Under the pieces are notes generated by a model that saw only the letters and a list, made by a program, of their open reading frames with translations, did not search any database and was not told the origin of the DNA. 64,000 nucleotides of DNA from Apolygus lucorum. Its lineage: Eukaryota; Arthropoda; Insecta; Hemiptera; Miridae. Within the stretch, counting starts at the first letter, position 1; each line of letters starts with the position of its first letter. Shown piece by piece: positions 36,501 to 48,500 of this stretch. The DNA is taken from NCBI GenBank assembly GCA_009739505.2, contig CM019179.2:7651062-7715061 (forward strand), in the 5' to 3' direction. The position numbers and the translations under genes were made by a program.

Positions 36501-39500
36501 TGAAGTTTGTGCATTTCCGAAATTGAAATTTCGTGGCACTACACGAACATCAAATTTCTCACAGCTCCTATTTCTGTGTCAAGGTTGACTCGATCGTTAC
36601 AGTTCGTGGATCCGCCACCTAGGGGGCGCCACATGGATGCAAAGTTTCTGTGGTAGACCTATAATGTCCATTAAAACCAGTATAACCTATTAGCACCTTA
36701 GGTTGGCTCCTACGCATGGGTACTTAATATTTATAAGTCCATTTTGGAAAATAAATGGGTCCCCGATTGAGTTTTTTGTTTTTATTATTATTTTCCACCT
36801 GCTATTTCCGACAGGGGCTGTATTAAAGTTTTTGACTAGTGTAAAACTTTACTATGGCCCCCATTTTTTTCCAATGAAAAACCCTACGTAGGCAAAATGT
36901 AATATTGGTTCTCTGTTGAAATCTTATTAATCAGCGGATATTGGCGTCTTGAAATAACTCATTAAATTTCTAAAAGAGTGAGGTTTATGAGAAGAAATCA
37001 TAGTTTGAAAACGGGGGTGGGGGTGGGGGTTACTGAAGTTCTCCATGGCGACGATTAGATTTTCTCTTCTGAACGTCTGAAAAGCAGGATTTATTCCTGG
37101 ACCCGATTTTTACTCGGCAGAATTCCTGCTAGGCCGATTCAATCTGTCAGCTGATGTGCTTATTTTGAGCGCTATTAGACGACGAGTGGAGAAATTTTCC
37201 AATTTCTGGATTCGTATGTCCTCTGAATTTCGGCGGAATTCGGCCGAAGTAAACAAAAATATTTTATTCAGAATCGGCGAAGTTCGACAGAGCAGGTCGG
37301 GCGTACTGTAAACTCTTCGAACAACTACTATTTAACTTTCAACTTTAGTTTCCTTCCCCACGTTCCGATAGATAGATAGATAGATCTTTATTCTTTGTCT
37401 ACATGGACATGAATGCGTCAGTAAATATAAATTAAATAAATGGAAGTATAATACATAGGTAATTAAAAATTAATAGTAGGTGTATATTATAAACAATGTT
37501 TTTAAAATGAGGAACTCGTGTGCTTTTCGTTACTTTCATTTTTCTATGAAGAAATGTGTGGACCCAGCCGGGCAGCCCGGCCGGACCCGGACCCACCCAC
37601 CTTGACGGCTCCCGAATGGAATTGTGGCTCCAATAAACGTTGCTTCTCAGTTGTATTGATTATTTATTTTAAAATATAATCACGATTCTTTTCAATACTT
37701 TACTCCAAATCGATTCATTTTGGAGAATCGGACACCCCTGCTCCCAACAATACTGTTCCTCACAAGGCAAATTTTTGCGGAGACCCGAGCAATTTCTCGG
37801 TAGGGAAAAAATTGCCCGAAATTGTAGAAATGAAGCAAAAACTCTCGTATAGGCTATAATCGCGATGAAAAATTGCCCGTTTAAATGGGCCTTTGGTTAA
37901 CTGAAGGATATAGAAAATATATAGTTTTCTACATGATAATTTGTTTTCTGGCTTGGCCAAACAACACATTCTCCATTTTCTGTATCCTTATGTAGCTAAG
38001 GACTTCCGATGTAAACATCTCCCACTAACGTAAATGCCTAAGGAGTACAGACCAGGCTTTTACGAGGGTCATCCAGAAAGTAAGGTTACAAGGGCTCCTG
38101 AGGTTGGGGGAAATTTTCTTTTTCAAAGTTGGTGCACCTACTGTGAAGGGGAGTTCGTAACGGTCAGTTTGCTTCGCCCCGCGTTTATTTCGGCCATTTT
38201 TTTTTAGTTACAGTAAAAGTTTCCAATGGAGAGGTCATCTCCCGCTCCCGCCAACTCCCGTCCGTGCGAGATCCGAGCGGTCATTCGTTTTTTGACTTTG
38301 CAGAATAATACCGCAGCTAACATCCATCGCAAGCTCGTCGAAGTTTATGGTGGTGATGTGATGAGTCGACAACATGTCACAAAATGGGTCAGGTTGTTTA
38401 GAGAGGGCTGTACTGAGACTCACGACGAGCAAAGGAGTGGGAGGCCATCAGTGATTTCTGAGGAACTTGTGCAAAAATTTGAAGAACAAGTGCGAAATGA
38501 CCGCCGTGTGACACTTGACGACCTTCACGAAAAATTTCCTGATATTTCTCGAAGTCTCCTTGGTGATATTGTTTCGGAAAAACTTGGTTACAAGAAGTTG
38601 TGTGCGAGATGGGTACCCAGAATGCTCACACCGGAGCACCATCAAAATCGTGTGACTGCGGCTCGTGAATTTTTGGATCGTTTTGCACAGGAGGGAGAAG
38701 CTTTTTTGGACTCTATTGTGACAGGGGATGAGACGTGGGTGTGTCACTACACCCCAGAAACCAAAAGACAATCACTTCAGTGGCGTCATTCTGCCTCCCC
38801 TCCCACCAAAAAGTTCAAAACGACCCATTCAGCCGGAAAAGTCATGGCATCTGTTTTCTGGGACCGTAAGGGGGTCCTTCTAGTGGATTTCATGCCTAAA
38901 GGGACTACCATTAACCTTCTATCCGTACCGCGGTGTTGGATACCGCACCCCTCCCTTCAAACATCAATGTACACTTCATAAGAAAGAGCAATGAACCGAG
39001 CCCCTTATTACCCTCCTAACATTCGACGAGAAAGGTCTCGTGAGTGTCATTTGTTTATTTCTACCTGTCTGCTGTTTTCTAGTGACCTATGTATGGGTGT
39101 ATCTACAGATTGAGCGCGGTCCCTCAGCCCTCCCCGTACGAGAAACATGCAATTCAGCCACTGTCAATGAGACTGTAAACGTTAGAATGAGACTGTTTTG
39201 ATAAAGAGGTTTTTGCCATACCAATGGGACTGTAGCAATCAAGATAAGACTGTTGTTTTTTGTGTCAATAAAGTTTAAGATTAACTGATCTAGTTTTCAT
39301 CCAATTTATGGAAACTTACCTACCAATTGTACATACAGGGAGGTATTCTGGTGAAAACATTTCTCAAAGTCGGAATTAATTGATATATTATGAAAAATTG
39401 GTACTTAAAACTACTTACATTTTCAAAATGTATCAATAGTGATCGAATGTGAGGCGTATCCTTGAATGGCGGTATCCCATACCGGCGGTACGCTAATCAG

Positions 39501-42500
39501 TGGTAGATAGGGGGTACGGATAGAAGGTTAACGCAGTAGCTTATTGCAATACCTTAAAAAAACTGAGAAGAGCCATCCAGAACCGCAGAAGGGGAAGGCT
39601 GACCAAGGGAGTGAGTCTCCTGCACGACAACGCCAGGCCTCACACCGCACGTGTTTCACAGGAGCTGCTGACTTCGTTTGGATGGGACATTATCACCCAT
39701 CCACCCTATTCACCCGACTTGGCACCTTCAGATTACCATCTCTTCACTAAACTGAAGGAGTTTTTGGGAGGGAAACGATTTTCCAATGATCAGGAGGTCG
39801 AGGAAGCTGTGGAGAAGTGGCTGAAAGAGGTGGCGGCGGAGGTCTACAACACAGGCATACAAAAGCTGGTGCCCCGACTACAGAAATGTCTCGATCTTGA
39901 CGGCGATTACGTTGAAAAATAGTTCACTATATTTGTGAAGTATCCTGTGAATTTCTTTCAAATACAAAAATTTTTCGATTTTACTCAGGTGTTGTAACCT
40001 TACTTTCTGGATGACCCTCGTAGTTGGAGGGCTATTTTGGATGAATCCTGGTTTCTCAAAAGGTTCTTCCAGAATTTTCTCATTCACTGATGCTGTACAA
40101 ATGGAGTTTTTGGACGGATTGAGCTTAATAATCATTCGCTTGTGTACTTTCAGAGCCAAAGCTAGATTGCACTCTCTGATGCAGCAAGATAGAGACTTCA
40201 CTGCTGAAGACCGTACTGCCATCAATCCTTGCAATTCTATATCCATCAATATGGCATTAGATTTTGTTAAAAATCCAGTTAGATGCTGTGAGCGTGTTCA
40301 ATCACTTATTCACAAACTTATGGCCATCGTTCGGCTGAAGAAAGATGACCCCAAAACCCGAGGTAGGTACCTTGATTATTCTGTAAGTAATATTGATCGC
40401 TGCAGCATGTGTATTGATGTCTGACACAGTTGGTACCTACCTATTTCTTCCGCTATTTGCAGATGCCACGCTGTACCATGGCGAAACTTGGGAGTTGATG
40501 GGTCGCCGTTGGGGGAAAATTGAAAAGGATTTTTGCTCGAAAAATAATGTTTTCGACATTTCAAAAATTCCCGACATTTACGACTGCATCAAGTACGATC
40601 TGCAGCACAATCAACATACCCTGCAATTCGATCAGGCTGAAGATCTGTACATCAATTCGAAATACCTCGCAGACATTGTGATCCCTCAGGTATGCTAATA
40701 TCATTTCTTAGTATGTTTTTCGTCAAATATTGCAATTTTGTTTGTGATTCAAAAATAACGTATTAATGTTGCAGGAGTATGGCATGACGATGATGGAAAA
40801 GCTCACAATCAGTCAAGGTATTTGCACGCCTCTTCTAAAGAAAATACGTGCTGACCTTCAGAGGAACATCGAAGAAGCTGGCGAAGAAAATGTCAATAGG
40901 TTGAACCCAAGGTACTTTGTTCTACTTAGAAATGTTGATTCTGACAGTTCGCAGCTTTCTGACCTTTTTGATTCCGTGTCTGTATGAGGTAAAACCATAA
41001 GAAGTAAGTAGTTAGCATGGTGCAACCAACATAATCTGTTCCAAAACCCTGCTCACCTACTCATTTCTCGGCTGCTCTTCATGCCGCAGTACTCCAAAAT
41101 TGCACCGAGACACCTAATTTGTCCCAATGGATGGATTGTGTGTCAGAGGGCGTCAGTAACAAAGATTACCGGCACTTTCACGTTATCCAGGTGGCAACAC
41201 TGGCTACCCTAGTGAGGTGTTTGAGAGGGCGGGACCAAAGAAATCATACCAATGACCTCTGCCAGTGCTGTCGCAGTATACGCAAAACCCTTTGGCATGT
41301 TGTGCAGGAATGTCTGAACATTTTTTATTCGATTTTTGGATTCTACGTACCTTGAAACTTTTTTTTCTTGTTCAATACCAAAGATTCATTATTGAAAATA
41401 ATAAACCAGAAATTGAAATATATATGTACTTACATGCTTTTTAATTATTTTCTCAGCAAGCGTGAGTACTTTTATACATTTCCTCCGTTGCTTGTAAATA
41501 TCTATAGGGTGGAGTGGGGCAATTGCGACCCAAAATGTCAATAGTTCAACTTTGATCCTGTGTAACTTTCCTTTGAAAACGCTATTTTCACTTTTTTTTT
41601 AAATGAGTAGCTCATTTTACGTAGATTACGATGCACTCTTCAAATTGTACAAAAGATTTACTTCTCATGGTCCAAACTGTGTTTTTTAAAATTCCGACCG
41701 ACTTCCGCATTTGCCCCACTAATCGGGGCAAATGCGGAAACGGCCTGCCCATAAAAACATTTAGTTGCATTAATGAGGTAAATGCAAACAAAGCCCATTT
41801 CAATACAAACAGAACGCTATATTTAATTTTTTTCTCCTTCACTTTTTTATGACCAAAATGAACTTTCCTGCGCCAACTGGTTTGCACTTTATCTTTCAAA
41901 TGTCTCTTTCTTGAGTGAACCATTTTCCCTTGAGGCCTGATTTCGAAAGTGGGAGAGGAAAATGAAGAAATTCAACGTGTAGGAAACAAAATGTGTATTT
42001 TTAAAGGTTCATCTCCAATTTTTGTCCTAGAACAGAAAGGTAACTCAGTCTAATAGTTGTTATAGGGTGCTTATTTTGCTCTTCCGCATTTACCCCATAC
42101 TGCAATTTTGCTGGGGCAAATGCAACCCATGTTATCATTTCTACAAATGATCATGATATAAACGATTTCATAATGAAAACTGTTAAACTGACTCATGTAA
42201 AGAAGTTTCAAGATAGAACAGACGTTACTGCCCCACTGCACCTCATGGAAAACTTATTTCTTGGCAAAAACCCGCCACTCGTCAGAAGAGCTAATCACTA
42301 GTGAGTCAGGATAACGTTAGGAATAAGCAGCTGACTGGCGAGAGCCCGCCTTTTCCGACAGGTAAGGGTTACCAACATAACTGGGTACACATTGAGAAGG
42401 TTTCTGAGGCAAGGCGCTCAAACGGCGCCATTTTCAAAATCATTTCCGCATTTGCCCCATTTCCACATTTACCCCACTCCACCCTACTTACTTCCCTAAA

Positions 42501-45500
42501 CTACATAATACTCAAATTTAGCACCCATGTCACATTGTTGAAATAGTATTCATGTGAATCTCACTCATATCACTTTTTAAGTATTCTTTGATGCTGTAGA
42601 AGGGATTCAATATCAGGATTTTCTTGAGCACTAGTTCAAATTGTAAATATTTCATGTCAGGGAACTCGCAGTGCTCTGATCATGTTTTATCCTACAGATC
42701 TATCTAGTAGAGATAGACGTTTTCTTATGCTCATAGCTTTGTAAAATTGTCCTTACCGAATTGAAAAATTATTGCGTGGATATTATGATTTCTAGGTACT
42801 CCCACGGCGTGTCGAGTCCTGGCCGCCATGTCCGCACCCGACTTTACTTCACAAGTGAGAGCCACTTGCACTCTCTCCTGACTGTTCTCAGGTTTGGTGG
42901 TCTTCTTAGTTCACAGGAAGATGTGAGTGTGAAGAAAAATGTATGATCCTTCATTTATACGTACGTTTGTTATTATCGTGATCTGCCTTCTGTGCTGCAT
43001 TTCACACAATTTTTTCTCGTTGGTAGGTATCGAAGGATGAACAGTGGAGGCGAGCCATGGAGTATGTATCGATGGTTTCAGAAATCAACTACATGTCTCA
43101 AGTTGTCATCCTCCTTTACGAAGATCCTACCAAAGACCCTTGTTCGGAGGAAAGGTAACCTAAACGACGTCCCAACTTACTCACTGGCTACTCTTGATTG
43201 GCATTCATATTATAACCCAATAAGTGGGGTTTTTTTGCAATGAAAGTCCTTTGTCGTTTCCAATCACTTTAATTCATGGAGAGCTTTCGACAACCCTCTG
43301 GTTGACATTTTCAATCCTAGACAACAGAATGGAAAGAATGTAACAATTAAAAGAAGTAGGTAACGATGGTAACAGTTCTTTTGAAGTTATGGAGTAGAAT
43401 GAAAAATGAGAAAGGGTTTTTCTAAACAATGTTTATGGATAAAGAGAAGATTCAGTTAATACAGAGAAGTAAATTTCAAATCATAAATAGAGTTGGAAAT
43501 ATTCTTATGGAATAACCAGCTCGTATTTCTACCCAATGATTAAAAAAATATAGTTTAACACGTTGAACGCGGGAAAAAAACGCGTTGGTCCACTGGCGCG
43601 GACACATTTTTTTCATGAAGCGCGAAAAGCTAGATAGTTCATCTATCAAGAAAAACAGCTAGAAAAGATCTGAAACGGAGAACAAAAGAATAGGAGCAGA
43701 TATTCTGGAACCTTTTGCGAGAGGTGTTTGCGTGACATAGATGCGTCCAGCCACAGGGACCCCTGGATTGGCGTGACATAGACGCGATCCGCATCCAACG
43801 TGTTAATATTATTAATTAAATAATTATAATGTAGATATGAATTGGGTATAGTTCGATAACAAATATATTATACTAGATGAAAAGCCTACTAAAAGTAGGC
43901 AAAAACGATTCCGTTGACTCTCCCCACTCCCACGACCCCTCCCGATCGGCAGTGGGCATACATACATACGGTTGGCGTTTTATGTATATAGATAGGTTTA
44001 TATCGATTAACTCTTTAATCGTATATAGGTCTGAAATGAAATGAGTATGGATTTTGGGTATCAAGGGAAAACGCAAAATATTAAAATGTGTGGAGAGATC
44101 ACTTACCAGGAGTAAGGCAGGAAAGTGACCGAATGCCAAGCTCGTTCCCAGTCTAGGAGAGTAGCGACGCCTCCTCAGGCCTATTCCACGGAGCAGTTCG
44201 CGGAACTGCTACACAGCAGCTTCTGGATGGGTCCTGAAGTGAGGATGGCAATGGCGACTCTGCTGGTGACAACAAACCTCCATTTTGTTAGTTATCTGCA
44301 GTAGTGGCTACTTGTGCTCTATACAGGAATCTCATTCTCTTCATCCATAACCATTGTTTAGAAAAACCATTTCTCATTTTTCATTCTACTCCATAACCTC
44401 AAAAGACCTGTTACCATCGTTACCTACTGTTTAGTACCTATCCGGTGTATAGATTAAAAAAGGCTGCACAGCGCTGGTATAGAAAATTGATTTTAGAGGG
44501 AGAAATTCGGTATGAAGGACACAGCACACATAAAAATAATGATAATGTCACAAAACAGGTAAGGTATGAAAAAATCCTTGGGGAAGGATCCTTCACACCG
44601 CGACTTCACTTTTTTTTTGGTTACGAAAGTGGGGGAAACTCTTTAAGAGCGAAGGGGGAGTTCACCCCAACAGTGTTGGACTCCCCATGCATTGGGCCTA
44701 CCAACGAAAACCCCACTCCCTCTGCTTAGGACTCACCCTGGAACCACTTGTACAGTATTACTTCAGGGTGAGCCCTTTTTTTGTGCCAAAAGGCTGCTCC
44801 TACTTCTGGTCTCTCCTTCAATTCTATTCCTCATCTTCTTCCTCCCATCTTCCATGCAGCTTTTTTGCTTTGAGGACTGCTGTGACAAATACTGCCATTG
44901 CATCCCAGCTCGACTTGTTCTTAATCATCTCATGTATGATTGTCTGTGGACGCAACGTTCCGATGACCCCTTCCGCACTCCTCCTCATACCCTCCCATTG
45001 TGGGCATGTGAAGAAGGTGTGGCAGATATCATCCTCCTCTATCCCACAGTATCTGCACTCTGGGTCAGTGGCTTTCCCGATCTTTACTAAGAAGGAGCGG
45101 AAGTATCCATGCCCTGAGAGGAATTGAGTCAGGTAATAGTTCACCTCGCCGTGTTTTCTCTCCAACCAAGCCTTTAGATCGTCAATTATGAGGGTTTCCA
45201 CCTTCCACGGGTTTCACAGACAAGGTCTGCTTGCCACCTATGGATGGTCTCCTCCCGCTCTTCCTTCTTTACTATGGAAATTGCCTCTGCCTTCCTCATT
45301 CTTATCCTTTTACGCTCCAGTGCCTGGTGGTATATTGGGATAGTTCCCGCTATCACTTGTGATGCTGGACCTGAGACAGTTCTAAATGCACTACAGATTC
45401 TCAGAGCTCTTCTCCTCTGTACAGCTTCCATACGTGCCCTGTACTTTTGATACCTAAGGAAGTCTGCCCACACTTCTGCTCCATACAGCATAATTGCCTC

Positions 45501-48500
45501 TGCAGTTCGCATAAGGAGTCTCCTCTTAGCGGGTGATGGGCCCCCTAGATTTGCCATCAGTCGGCTCAGCTTGTTTACAATACCTGCAGCCTTATCTGCT
45601 GCTCCGCTGATGTGCCTCCAGAAGCTTAGTTTCCCGTCCAGCATCACACCAAGGTAGCGAATGGCTGGAGAGGTGATGATTTCCTGCCCATTCACATTCA
45701 TAGGTATAGATCTCTCAATTCTCGCTGTGGTTAGCAGTACAATTTCCGTTTTTTGGATCGCCAGTGACAGTGTGTGTGCTTCCATCCACTCCATCACTCT
45801 GCGCATTGCCTGATTCAGCTTAAACTGGAGGTGTTCCATCCTTCAAGCTCTTATCACCACCACCAAGTCATCGGCGTAGTCAATCAGTGTAATTCCTTCG
45901 GGCATCTCTACCCGAAGAATCCCGTCATAGTTGATGTTCCACAGGTCGGCTCCCAAGACTGAACCTTGTGCCGCTCCTGAGGTAATTCTTCTCTTTTTGA
46001 TGCCCTCTTTTGTATCCTAAATCAACCAACGGTCAGCTAGTTAGCTCTGCAGGACTCGTAAGAGGTATGATGGAACATGAAACTGTACCATCAAAGCTTT
46101 CCAGTGTACAGATTAAAAAAGGCTGCACAGCGCTGGTATAGAAAATTGATTTGAGAGGGAGAAAATCGGTATGAAGGACAAACGACACATACTAACAATG
46201 ATGTCACAAAACAGGTAAGGTATGAAAAATACCTTGGGGAAGGATCCTTTACGCTTCCCGTCGATGGGAGGGTGTACTGCGTTCTCGGAGGTGAATTTCG
46301 CGATTTTGATGGTTCACACCGCGACTTCACTAAACACTTGTTGAGAAAGTTAATATTGTACGACTAGTTGAGAGGGGAGGTGAGCAGCTCGCCTGAGGAT
46401 GGGAGGGTAGAAGGGTGACCATCAACAAAACTTTACTTGTCTATAAATGAACTTCATACCTTCAGGGAGAGAAAAGAAACAAAACAACTACTTCTTTCCA
46501 TTCTGTTGTCTAGGATTGAAAATGACTACCAGAGGGTTGTCAAAAGCTCTCCACGAATTAAAGTCGTTTCCAACGACGACGGACTTTCATTGTCAAAAAA
46601 GCCCACTTATTTGGAAAAAAGAAAAAGTGCACAACCAGAACATTATAACCACAATGCAATGTCAACCTATTTCAGGTTCCACGTCGAACTTCACTTCAGC
46701 CCTGGTGTCAATTGTTGCGTCCAAAAGAATCTCCCTCCTGGACCTGGATTCCGTCCTCATTCAAGAAACGACGTTCGGAACAAATCATCCAGCGATAATT
46801 CGCCTTCTGTACGTTTTACTCAGTTTTCAAAGAAATACTATTTGCATTTAATGCTGGAATCATGAAATCAATCTTGAATTATTTCGTGCATTTGCTACAG
46901 TGCTATGATGGGGTAGTTGCATGGGTCTGAATTACGTAGTTTTGACGTTAGATTTAAATTTAGCACACTTGAAACCAGTTTTCAGTTGAAAATTCCAATT
47001 AGTTACGATGTACTAGCATAAGGGGGTATATATGGCATAAGGGTGAATAATGTTCACAGTGTTGAAGGGAGAAAAAGAATCTCAACGATAGAGCGCGTTT
47101 AGATCAATGCAATCGAGGACAGATTCAAGTCAGAATCATTGAAATAAAGATTAAAGAATAATAAAATATATTTTTCAGCTTCTGCATATTTTAATTTATT
47201 TTCTAATTTCTTAGTGATGGAACATTTATTTTGCTTCCGAGTCTTCCAAGGCAGTGGAAGCTTTGTTTTAACTTTTCAAGTTTGAAATGAAAAATTTCTA
47301 CTCGCGTTTTACGTTTTAGGCCTTCTTGAACAAATGAGGTTTCGTGTCTGTGTGTGTGTGTCTGTCATGAAATCCTTGTAACGGGCAAAACTATTGGGAG
47401 TTAAGATCCGATTTCGATGAAATGTTCAGGGATTGTGCGGGTTGGCGTATAGACGGAACCCTAAGAAAATCTTTGCCCCCAGACTGATAGTACCTAGCCA
47501 CTGTGGATGCGCAAAAGTGTATTTCCTTGTAACAGTCATAAATTCTTCATTTCCCATCCGATTTCGACGAAATTTTCATTCATTTTTTCTTAATGAAACA
47601 TTCAGGGATTATGTGGATTGGGGTGGAGGTGGCCCCCTACGAAAATCATCGCCCCCAGATAGATAGCTACTGCGCATGCCCAAACGTGAATTCCTTGTGT
47701 TGTAATCAGCGACCTCTTAGCATTTCTGTCTATTCGCTTCCTTAGCTCATGTGGTAGGAGCTCCGATTCAGAATCAGAATGATAGGAGATCGATCCCCAG
47801 TCGAGGGAAGTTAATTTTTGGTGATTCAACAATGTGGCGCTGTTGTACCGGACCTGAATGGTCTCCTCAGCATTTCTCAGAAAAACAATAATTCATTAAG
47901 GTTAGGTCATCAAAACAACTCCCTCCCAAGACACGAGTCGAGCCACCGCCTATTCGGACAAACGTTGAGGTCAGCAGATCCCCCGCCCCGTCAATAAGGA
48001 ACAATAACACAACTTCGAAGCCAGTCAAAAATACGCGTTCTCACTGGGTTGTAAAATGCTGGCCAAAGCAGCCTCCCTGACTAGGTAACGGAGTACCTAA
48101 GATTTCCTAACGGGGAGGGGGGGGGGGATGTTGTGATCAGCGACCTCTTTCCATTCGCAGCATTTCTGTCCATTCGCTTCCTTAGCTCAGTGGTAGGAGC
48201 TCCGATTCAGAATCGGAATGATCGGAGATCGATCCCCGGTCGAGGGAAGTTAATTTTTGATGATTCAACACTTGTAACACCCACAACTTTAACATTTTCC
48301 ATCCGAATTCGATGAAATTTTCAGGGATCATACGATTGTAGTGTAGATGGTCTGCGGATTACTTCTAAGGGTTGAAAATTAAGGGTTGAAATTTTCAAAC
48401 TTTCAATTCACCAACTGGGAATAGAATTGAATTTTTTTTTATTTTAGAGACCACCCGGAGCTCTTTAGGACCAACCGTTCGCTCCCTACGAGTACTTAAG

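Larger units (their letters stand above)
38063..40020 (+). mobile_element. mariner element 4, interrupted by a TTAA MITE
   Basis: Ends CGAGGGTCATCCAGAAAGTA and inverse, TA at 38061-38062 and 40021-40022. Without the 613 bp insertion at 38915-39527 the element is about 1.34 kb, full length for mariner. Confidence 0.95.
35125..40153 (+). other. PPIP5K intron 5 (5.0 kb)
   Basis: Holds MITEs 35560-35902 and 36349-36659, a GATA run (37370-37386) and mariner 4 with its nested TTAA MITE. No gene is seen in 36662-38060; a G-rich GGGTGGGGGT run lies near 37015 and a C/G-rich patch near 37565. Confidence 0.85.
43217..46614. mobile_element. Foldback element filling PPIP5K intron 10
   Basis: The left arm (43217-43335: CCAATAAGTGG, GCAATGAAAGTCC, GGAGAGCTTTCGACAACCCT, ACAACAGAATGGAAAGAA) pairs with the right arm (46488-46614) read backwards. 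A second inverse pair, 43355-43455 with 44325-44430, lies inside. The element holds a TTAA MITE, a mini-Helitron and an R1-like LINE fragment. Exact ends and target duplication are uncertain. Confidence 0.65.
47698..48270 (+). mobile_element. TRIM-type miniature LTR element, copy 2 (tRNA-like sequence in LTR)
   Basis: 573 bp. Left LTR 47698-47831 (134 bp, same length as copy 1), right LTR 48129-48270 (142 bp, with a short internal duplication of CCATTCGC). The target duplication CTTG lies at 47694-47697 and 48271-48274. ATG then TGGCGCTGTTG follows the left LTR; the purine tract GGGGAGGGGGGGGGGGA precedes the right LTR. Middle region matches copy 1 (GACACGAGTCGAGCCACCGC, GACAAACGTTGAGGTCAGCA). 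Confidence 0.82.

Noticed and set aside
37370..37386. GATA microsatellite as a CRISPR-like or regulatory repeat
   Set aside because: A simple tetranucleotide run with no spacers; no CRISPR array exists in the window.
46437..46865. ORF of 142 codons taken as a gene
   Set aside because: Only 46676-46808 is a PPIP5K exon; the rest is foldback arm and intron read through in the same frame.
48177..48249. A functional tRNA-Leu(CAG) gene
   Set aside because: The T-stem does not pair, there is no long variable arm as tRNA-Leu requires, and the same sequence occurs in four LTRs.
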